A model generated the notes under the pieces. The model saw only the letters and a program-made list of their open reading frames with translations. It was not told where the DNA came from and ran no database searches. A stretch of DNA of 64,000 nucleotides from Typhlomys cinereus (lineage: Eukaryota; Chordata; Mammalia; Rodentia; Platacanthomyidae). Shown in pieces: positions 56,190 to 64,000 of this stretch; the stretch's first letter is position 1, and every line of letters begins with the position of its first letter. The DNA is taken from contig JALPQD010000027.1 of NCBI GenBank assembly GCA_023101885.1, positions 5,123,021-5,187,020 of the forward strand, given 5' to 3'. The translations under genes were made by a program, and so were the position numbers.

Positions 56190-57330
56190 AATTTTACTAA
56201 AGATGTTAGCAAAGACAGATCATGAGGGAAATACATGAAAGATGAAGGAATAGGATTCTATATGTAAGTAAAATGTTTAGAAAGACCCAAAACAGCATAG
56301 GAGATGATAATACTTCTGATAGATTGGGCCTAAAATATCTTATTGAAATTAATTTTATTAGTTTTACTTTTTAATATAGTTACTAGAATAATTAAAATTG
56401 TGTAGATGTTGTGCCAGTGAGATAGCTCATTGGATAAGATGTCTTTTCATAAGCCAGTATTTATTGATCTGTGCTATATACACTGATTAATGATCAAAGT
56501 ATTGGGAAATAAAACATGTTTTATTTTTTAGATGTTTCCCTGTCAATGTTACCTGAATAACTGCATTCTCCTGCTCATCAAGACAAAACATGAATCCCCA
56601 CCCTATTTCTTTCTTTTGCCAAAAACTTTGGAAAAAATGTAAAGCTTTACTTTGAATTTTTATGATTATTAGAAATCTGTTAATTCTTAGACACCAATAT
56701 GCTTCATGCAAAATTTCTCTTCCTATATTAATTTTACTTATAAAATAAATCCCTTTCTAAATGTAATGACTTTCAAGAGCTATTCCTCATAACACTGTTT
56801 TTGTGATATGAATAGTACACTATTTGTGTTTAAGCTTTGAAATGCTAACTTATCCCTTAAAATGATTTGCATCCAGAGTTGCTACTCTAAAGGGAAATAA
56901 GTTTTTTACTTTCATTCCTGTAAGACCAATTTTATTTTGCTCATTTAAAATCATAAAAAATAATTTGTCTTCAATAATCTTAAAAGGCACTATAATACAT
57001 CTAGGAGAGGAGCTTTCATCCCCTGAATCTCTCCTCTGAATCTCTCCTCTTCAGCTCTTTTTATGCCTTTCTAATCTAAGTGATTACACCCTTCAGTTAC
57101 TTAAACAAATAATCAGCAGTATTTCCTATAGATATTTTGTCTTCTTGTATACTTTAACTGTCCTCCTGGAGGATTATTGCAATTTCCATTACTATTCTTT
57201 ATATATTTCACTCTCTTTTTGCCATGTTTCTATCTTTCTACTCACTGTTAATGCCTTCCGAGGACTTCTTCAATCTTATCTGCCAGCTCAGTAAATCATC
57301 ATTTAAATACAGTCAATGAGTTTTTTCATT
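56190..57330. other. AT-rich DNA; SINE head at 56408-56475
   Basis: 'gtgccagtgagatagctcat' followed by 'tggataagatgtc' is a B2-superfamily SINE head with no body preserved. Otherwise nothing was recognised. Confidence 0.4.
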
Positions 57331-57960
57331 GGCAATACGTAACCAGAAAATGAAATTGAAAATAGATGCCATTTATGATAACAGCAAAAGCTACCAATTG
57401 GGCAGAAATTAATCTAGCAAAGATTACCTGAGAGGTATATAGGATATTTTCAAATGTCTATTAAAAATACTAAGCAGTTTCAAATGAATGGAGAAATCTA
57501 ATAAGCTTGTGAATACAATGAATTAAATTGGAAAGATTTTAATTGGCCCCAATTTAATTTATAAACTCATTTTCGGCTCTTTCAATACAACATCTAAATT
57601 TGGGGAAAAACTTGACAAATTAACTATTAGGCTTATTTGAAAAGGTTCTGTGAATGACTAATTTATGATAGACCCTGAGACACCTAGTGATAAGACAATC
57701 ATGGTATTAGTGCAAGAACAAACTAACTGAAGGCATGGAAGATTAAGAATCAAAGCATATTATTAAATGATAATACGTCACATGATTTCAGGAAATGAAT
57801 GAGCCTTTTCATAAATGAGATAAGCTTGATTTACCATGCAAAGAAAATAAAACTGAAATTCCAGCACCTATTATTCCTAACAAAATAACTGTAAATGCAT
57901 ATAAGACTTACGAAAGGCAATCCTCTAAGCTATTCAAAGGTAGTTTTACTGTGGCAAGAT
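57330..57960 (+). mobile_element. Old L1 ORF2 fragment (region after the reverse transcriptase core)
   Basis: 'gaaattaatctagcaaagat', 'tattaaaaatactaagcagt', 'aatggagaaatctaataagc' and 'catggtattagtgcaagaac' follow the order of L1 ORF2 downstream of the RT core. No frame survives. Confidence 0.5.
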
Positions 57961-58149
57961 GAAAGCTCAAATTGAATGAGAAAAGACAGAGATCAGTGGA
58001 TAAACTTTCTGGGCATATGAGAAGATCTGTGTGTAGAGTTCCGGAAGTCACAAAAAGTAAGGCATGAAAATAGGCTTCTACTATCCCAGTAGCCCTGAGG
58101 AGAAATAGAAGACAAAGCCAGGAAAATCCCTAGAAGCTCACTGGCTAAC

Positions 58150-58325
58150 TTACCTGGTGCATGCAGATGTGAACAACCAGACAGAAACCTCTCCTAAACC
58201 ACAAAATGGAAGATGAAGACCAACAACTAATGTTGTCCTCTAACCTCCAATGTGTTCTGTGGCATATGTGCACCTGTGTGCACAAGTTTGTATGTGCACT
58301 TACACACATACACATATGAGCCAGA
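58150..58325 (+). mobile_element. B2/B3-superfamily SINE 3' fragment
   Basis: 'ttgtcctctaacctccaatg', 'tgttctgtggcatatgtgca' and a CA-containing end resemble the 3' half of a rodent B2/B3-type SINE. Confidence 0.45.
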
Positions 58326-58365
58326 CAATGAGAGAAGTTATAGTGAAGCAAACACAATTTTACTA

Positions 58366-58446
58366 ATACTTTAATAATTTTAAATTTAATAAATTTATAA
58401 TTTAATTATAAATTTAATAATATTAAATTATTAAAATTTAGTAATT
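58366..58446. repeat. AT-only imperfect palindrome
   Basis: About 80 bases made almost only of A and T around the core atttataatt / aattataaat, with imperfectly mirrored flanks (taataattttaaattta and taaattattaaaattta). Confidence 0.7.
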
Positions 58447-58449
58447 TGA

Positions 58450-59255
58450 CTAAGAATAGAAAATATAAATGAGGATTTCTGTAAAATGATGCTTACTCGT
58501 TTGGGCTTATTCCCTGTAAGACAGAAAGTGAAGAAGAGATTGGAAATTTAGAAATCAAGAAATTTACTGTGGAGTATGCTTGAGATCAACATCCAAGAGA
58601 GGGAAGGGAAGAAAGCAAGATTGGTTAGATGGAGGAGTGTAAGTTATAAGCTGGGCTCTAACAGCTTATACGCAGGACTTGCTGGCTGTGGACAGCCCTA
58701 ATGTGTGTGAACTTTGGAGGACAATCATAGCTAGCCAAAATGTTTCCTAATGAAGGATGATTACCATAGGCTGTCTGCAAGCATAACTTCTTGTCTCTGG
58801 GAAGAAAAAGTTTGTGGTATTGAAAAAGAATCTGAGGAATCACAAAGTTCATTCAGTTTCAAAGCTGAGATTAAAGTGATTTTAAATATTTGCAATAGTT
58901 AAGCTAGTGAGTTCCCCAGGACTAGTGATCATATCAAGGAAAATATTATTCAAATACAAATGATTAATAAGCATATATGATTAAAATATAAAAAAGATAC
59001 ATTTAATGTGTTGACCACAGCATTGTTTACTAAAGAGAAGGTGTCATTTCGATGTTAAATATTAATAGTAGAGTAAACAATTATGATTTTTGCTTTATAA
59101 TAGAATATCAAGGAACAGAAAATAAAATATATAATGTTGCTCATATAGAAGGAGAAAATTAAAATTTGTGCCATTGATATCACTCCTAAATTTAACAAAG
59201 CATATGAAACAATTACTTTTTTGCATGAATATATTTTGTTTTCATTTTGTTTTGT
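58450..59255. other. Nothing assigned
   Basis: AT-rich. The 64-residue minus-strand frame at 58658-58852 has no known motif. Confidence 0.35.
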
Positions 59256-59261
59256 ATATAT

Positions 59262-59523
59262 TTATGTTTTTGTGTACCAGGAGGCACTTGAGTGTATGTG
59301 CCTATAGATGACCAAGAGTGACTTCGGGAATCACTCTAGATTGCTTTACCTCTTTATTGCTTGATCTGGAGTTTCCCAGGCTCTGCCTTCCATGGCCAAA
59401 TTACAGACTGGTACCATTTTCACCCAACAAGTTTAGTTGGTATATAGGGAACCGAACTGAAGCCTTTGTGCTTGCAATGCAAAAGTTTTAACCTGTAAAC
59501 AATGGTCTTTTTTTTTTTTTTTT
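59262..59523 (-). mobile_element. DIP-like SINE, diverged, with adjacent T run
   Basis: 'gactttgggaatcatt'-like 'gacttcgggaatcactctag', 'tttcccaggctctgccttcc', 'gaaccgaactgaagcc' and 'gcaaaagttttaacctg' match the family in reverse. A T18 run lies at the right end, next to the head, so it belongs to another insertion or is slippage. Confidence 0.65.
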
Positions 59524-59529
59524 AGTGAT

Positions 59530-60705
59530 TGAGGATGCCAAGTATTCTGGGAGGTGGTAAGGGAAAAGGTGGTATGAAACTTCCTTTACTTTACTTGCAG
59601 AAATGCTGATTAAAACACTTACTGAGCTGCTACAGGTATAAGACAGCAACTGAATGGGGCTACAAATATAAAGGTAAAGAAAAGGTAATGATGAGCACCA
59701 TACTAATCCTCACTTTTCCTGCTAAAGGTAGTTCCCAATGTGCAGCATGAAGCAGTAGAATACAGAATTCAGAATTCCAAGTTGTCAGACGAAACATGGA
59801 TTTGGATGTAACACTACAGAACAGCTAGGTCTTCAGATAGGCAGGATAGTGGAGGTGAAGACTGCAAGATAAATTTCCTAAAATCTATATGATAACCACC
59901 CCCCATGTAATCATTGGTCACCTTCTCACCTATTGATGTAAAGGAGGCAGTGAGGGATAGAAAAGCCAGCTGCTACAAGGCCAGGAGATAAGCAAAAACA
60001 GCAGAAGCAGCACAGTAATGCATAGAGGCTAAAATATAGGTCTCCACAGCAGGGAAAGACTTGAGGGAACAAACCGTACATTCAGTTAAAGTGTCTGAGA
60101 GGGCACATTGTAGATTCAGTGTTTGAGAAATAATGGCTATTTGTCACTATGAAAATGCAACTCTCCCAGTGAAATTTGAAACCAAACCCGAAAGATCCCA
60201 AGGATCCACTAGTAATTTAACTGCCTGTCAAAATAAAATTCATGTTTCGAGCAACTCAATGAAACTTACAGCTTCCTCAGAAGTTATCACAATGTACCTA
60301 TATGCAGAGGAGCAAGAAAATAGAAGCTGAATCAAGAATTTAAAAATAGTCCACAGAAGTGAACTGACATATTGGACTTGTCACATATGACTTTAAAGAT
60401 TTTATGGGGAAAATAGACAAAGATACTTAAGAATATGAAATAGTTTATATAATTTTATATATTTATACATTATCATGATGCTTAAAAGTTAAATGGACCA
60501 ATCAGAAAAATAATTTTCACTGTAAGGAAAGAACATACAGTAGATATCAGAGTGGATTACACATATACAAAAACATGTACATACATGAATGCATTCTCAC
60601 ACACGTATGTTCATACAGAAAGATATACAGAAGAAGAAATGGAAATTTGATAGTCATGCAAGAGAAAAGTAATTTTATAAAAAGAAAGGTAATAAACATA
60701 AAAGA
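59530..60705. other. Nothing assigned
   Basis: No gene or element was recognised. The 65-residue frame at 60133-60330 has no known motif. Confidence 0.35.
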
Positions 60706-60709
60706 TGGC

Positions 60710-60860
60710 AAAGAGAGAGAGCTTAGCCGGTGAAGCAGCTGCTCTCAAACCTAGTTACCTTCTGACCTCCACCCATGTGCCATGGCATATATGTGTGTAG
60801 TCTCTCTCTGTCTCTCTCTGTCTCTCTTTCTCTCTCTTTCACTGTCTCACACACACACAA
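60710..60860 (+). mobile_element. B2/B3-superfamily SINE with CT/CA tail
   Basis: 'gagagcttagccggtgaagc' is the head. 'accttctgacctccacccat' and 'gtgccatggcatatatgtg' are the 3' body. It ends in CT-rich (60801-60850) and CA repeats, then aaataaatg. Confidence 0.6.
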
Positions 60861-60899
60861 ACACAAATAAATGCATTAATTAAAAGATGATATATAGGA

Positions 60900-61260
60900 C
60901 ATTGAAACAGCATGCCAGAAAAAAGTTTTTGCTTCCATTTTGCATTTTTGAATGAGAGAAAAAGCAAGGGAGAGAGAGAGCATGTGCTAAAATCTAGGAT
61001 TTTGCACTGAAAAAGAGGCCATCTCTTTGGATGGTTTGAATTGCTTGCTTAGCAAAGAAACTTAAAACAGTCCCCTTAGATTAAACCTTTAGCTTCTTTT
61101 TTACCTTATGTGGTAGCTGTTTTATAAGGATTCCATATAGTTCACATATCTTGATTTATACCTTGCAAAATACCCTTGTGCACAATAATACCTATCCACA
61201 TGTTACTGACAGAATATGGAGCTATGCAAATACATGACTTCCTAGGATAGTTTATAAAAG
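60900..61260. other. Nothing assigned
   Basis: No feature was recognised. Confidence 0.35.
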
Positions 61261-61610
61261 ACATTGCAGCTTTTTTCACTGGTCCACTGAGGTAGTCACC
61301 CATCTCTCTAAGTCACCATATAAGACATCTGAGTACCTGGAATGAGAGAGAATTCATTTGAAGTCCCATCACATGGGTCCCTGCGATCACATGAAAAGTG
61401 GGAGCTACATAGTTGGTGCTCACCTGTTCTTAGTCCACATGCACTCAGGTCACGTCAGCTGAAACCTCACCCAATTCATAGAGCAGAAATCAGATGCTTC
61501 TGCTGTGCTCTGCCCAAATTACAGATTCATAAGCAATATGATTTATTGTTTTTGTCGAGTCACTAAATTTTAGAGAGAAATACATTTAAAAGCCACTTCA
61601 GTGATGATTG
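61260..61610 (+). mobile_element. Old mammalian LTR (MLT/ERVL-type)
   Basis: The 3' part 'ctgctgtgctctgcccaaat', 'tacagattcataagcaatat', 'tttattgtttttgtcgagtc' and 'actaaattttag' has the standard layout of old ERVL/MaLR LTR ends. The 74-residue frame here is not a gene. Confidence 0.5.
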
Positions 61611-61689
61611 CCACAATTATCTATACACAGTTATCACGGTAATAAAAGCTCATGAATTTGATAGTCTCTAAACAGCATCCTCTGAATTC

Positions 61690-63620
61690 TCAATGCTTAA
61701 CAGCTGGAGCTTTCCTGGTAATTAGGGTTGACTATTTCCACCAATATTTTAGCTTCTTTCCTTGTTTGTTGGTTCACCAACATGAGGGCCAGCCTTAAAT
61801 CCTGTGCGTTTTAGCATCAGCATATCACATCTGCCACCTATCTCCTCAGTGTTAGTTTGTTGTTGAAAAGATCACTAAAACCAAAGTTATAAGTTGACAG
61901 AAGTTTTGGTGCATCAGAGTTGGACCCAGATATATGCATAATATGCTGATTTTCTGGATATGCTGATGCTAAACTTCAAAACTGTTCCTGTATCTGTCCA
62001 GGCTAGGAATCCCTTAGATTTGATAATATCCAGCTCAGGAATTAAGCCTCAGGGCACTGTCACTTATCATGCCACAGTTGGGCCATTCTTTTCTAGAAGT
62101 ACTGCAGTATCATGACAGAAATGTTTGTTCAGATGAGACTAGTTATTCTAAAAAGACATATAATCTTCACCCCATATGCAAGAAACTTCTTAGGAATACA
62201 GACAAGCTTTCTATCCACAAAGAGTGCTTTGCTCACTAGATCCACTGGACCATAAGGTCCAAGTGACTGGACACTCAAGACTGGATTTTTTCATAAGGAC
62301 TGGACACTCTTGAATGTCCATGAAGTTTGCCTTCTGATTTACTGGGCTATCTAATTCCTGTCATCACATTTGATTATCATGACTCTATCCACATGCTTGT
62401 TTAATGCTATATCCTATGGTTATCAAGATGATCAGTATGTCTATATTCTCTGCAGCAGCTGATAGCAGAATAGTTAAGTATATCCTTGGGGAATAAATGT
62501 GTTTTACAGCTGCTGCTATGTGGATAAAAAAATGACCTTGATGCTCCTTATTGATAAGGATTGGGAAAAGATTGTTCCAGAAAGATCAGTAGTTCAATAA
62601 CAAACGCCAAAGTTTGTGTGAATCTACTGTCATTTAACCAAGCGATAGCCTCAATAACAGCTTCTGTAGCAGATGGTACAATGCAGCAGCTGTAGAGCTG
62701 TGGCTGGGACTGCCACTTGGACAAATTAGCAATTTACAGTCATCTGCTAAGTTTTACTTTGTTTTATAGGGTCCATGCCTTAGTGAATTGAATGGGGATG
62801 TGATGATGTGTGTTCAATATTCTTTACGTAAATTATGCTACTGGTAGCTACCCCAGTATTTCACAATATAGTATTGCCACTGATTTATAATTTCCTTAGG
62901 TTAGGAATGTGGTTTCTCTAGCTTCCACTAAGCTCTTGAAGCTCTAATGGCTTTTATTCCTCAGGCCATAACATGTGGGTTCTGCCTGCTGATAAGTACT
63001 TCTGTTTCCGTCATGCACATGAGTTCCAAAGATAACCACAGGCTACTTACAAATATACTTGGATACAATGTGAAATGGACTTAGGCCAAGTTCCACCTAT
63101 TCTCCCATTTAACCACAGAGCCATGGTGGAGTTTCAGATCCTATGGCATCAGTATCTCCTCTTCTAACTGTCCTAGAAATGTCTGTGTTTTTCCATTCCC
63201 CAGTGTTCAATTACCCTGGAAATGATTCCAGGCCATTCTGGAGATTAATCCCAAGAATATTTATTGTATATACCCTGGATGGCATTGCAGGCTTTTGTTC
63301 AAGGCGACCATGCTCTTCAATTAATCTGAATTTGAGAACTGAGACATGGAATGGATAAAGAATTACAATTTCCCTTTTTTGCAGCTTGTGTTACACTTTT
63401 GCTTACCATTTCTTCTGTCTGTTTTCTCCTTGTCTACCTCATATCTGGCAACAGCAGGTTCTGTGAATCATTACTGCATGTCCTTGAAGGTAAAGGCAAC
63501 TTGATATCAAGTCTGGCACCTGCCTGCATCACAACACTGTCTCTACAGCATCCTGGCTTGAGTCACATTGTTACCTCAAATTCCACAGCAGCAATCATCA
63601 CTTACAAAGCTTCTTACCTA
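61690..63620 (-). mobile_element. Possible degraded ERV internal region, antisense
   Basis: About 1.9 kb of balanced-composition sequence without simple repeats, unlike the AT-rich surroundings, next to an old LTR. Minus-strand translations around 62580-62720 give a short stretch with weak RNase-H-like character, but stops and shifts interrupt every frame. Plus-strand frames at 63143-63626 look like chance. Very tentative. It could equally be unique DNA. Confidence 0.25.
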
Positions 63621-63692
63621 TATTAGCAAGCCTCTCCTCATGTCTTCCTCTAAAATGTGACCTTTGTATTACCCAGGATTCTTTCTATTTCT

Positions 63693-63956
63693 TCTGCTTT
63701 CTTTTCTCTCCCTTCCCCTCCCCTTCATTTCCCTTCCCTTTCTTCCCTTCCTTTTCTCTTCCCTCCCCTTCCTTCCCTTCCCTCTTCTCAACTCCCATCT
63801 CTTCTCTTTCCCTATCCTTCTCTTCTCTTATTCATTCTCTTCCTTTCCTTCCTTTCCTTCTCTTCCCTTTCTTTTCCTCCCTTCCATTCATTTCCTCCTT
63901 CCCCTCCTGTTTCCCTTCCTTTCTCCTCCCTTACCTTCACTTTATTTCCCTTTCTT
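63693..63956 (+). repeat. Polypyrimidine (TTCCC/TTCCT)n tract
   Basis: About 260 bases of nearly pure C/T with irregular ttccc, ttcct and ttctc units. The proline/serine/leucine-rich frame over it is an artefact. Confidence 0.95.
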
Positions 63957-64000
63957 ATTTGATTGCTACCTTGATATTTTTGATTTTACAAACTATGTCC

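Noticed and set aside
60133..60330. 65-residue frame as a small gene
   Set aside because: No homology recognised, no promoter or exon context, and its length is within chance expectation.
63143..63626. Two adjacent plus-strand frames (71 and 91 residues) as exons
   Set aside because: No splice-site context or recognisable domain, and they lie in the region suspected to be decayed ERV or unique DNA.

Overview
The window reads as AT-rich, CpG-depleted, non-coding mammalian nuclear DNA: a gene desert or the inside of a large intron. The repeats point to a rodent. They include tRNA-derived SINEs with a B2-superfamily head (ggctggagagatggctcag-like) and long (CA)n or (CT)n tails, B1- and B4-like fragments, rodent-type L1 3' ends and LTR elements. 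The dominant SINE is not the murine B2. It looks more like the B2-superfamily SINE of jerboas and jumping mice (Dipodoidea), but that placement is inference. I see no intact protein-coding gene, tRNA, rRNA or CRISPR array. Nearly all short open frames are translations of microsatellites, SINEs or chance frames.

The only recognisable gene-derived sequence is a 5'-truncated processed pseudogene of translation initiation factor eIF4B at about 27749-31182, plus strand. It carries the coding sequence from just before the RRM to the stop, about 1.9 kb of 3' UTR, an AATAAA signal and an A-rich tail. Two in-frame stops and several indels break it. It abuts the truncated end of an LTR-like repeat.

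Layout. 1-13 kb: AT-rich DNA with a B4-like SINE, an L1 ORF2 3' fragment (4.14-4.8 kb), an LTR-like copy with a 58-bp internal duplication (1.46-1.8 kb), a solo LTR with a clean 5-bp target duplication (11.88-12.22 kb) and a possible poly(A) retroposon (12.5-12.83 kb). 13-17 kb: SINE, a 148-bp tandem duplication, an old L1 fragment, and an 81-bp almost perfect inverted repeat whose arms lie 1.2 kb apart. 17-26 kb: a dense cluster of (CA)n-tailed SINEs, several with target-site duplications, and more LTR copies. 27-31.2 kb: polypurine tract, LTR and the eIF4B retrocopy. 31-38 kb: mostly unassigned AT-rich DNA with possible ancient L2-type remnants. 38.14-40.9 kb: a minus-strand L1-derived element in which ORF1 is joined to the 3' end of ORF2. 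43.7-45.5 kb: a 71-bp direct duplication and three LTR copies, two with perfect 5-bp target duplications. 47-64 kb: SINEs, old L1 pieces, AT and CT/CA microsatellites, a possible old ERV region (61.3-63.6 kb) and a 260-bp polypyrimidine tract at the end.

Nothing suggests a set of cooperating genes. The interest lies in retroposition, microsatellite birth at SINE tails and local template-switch-like rearrangements. Repeat family names are from memory of typical sequences, since no database could be searched.
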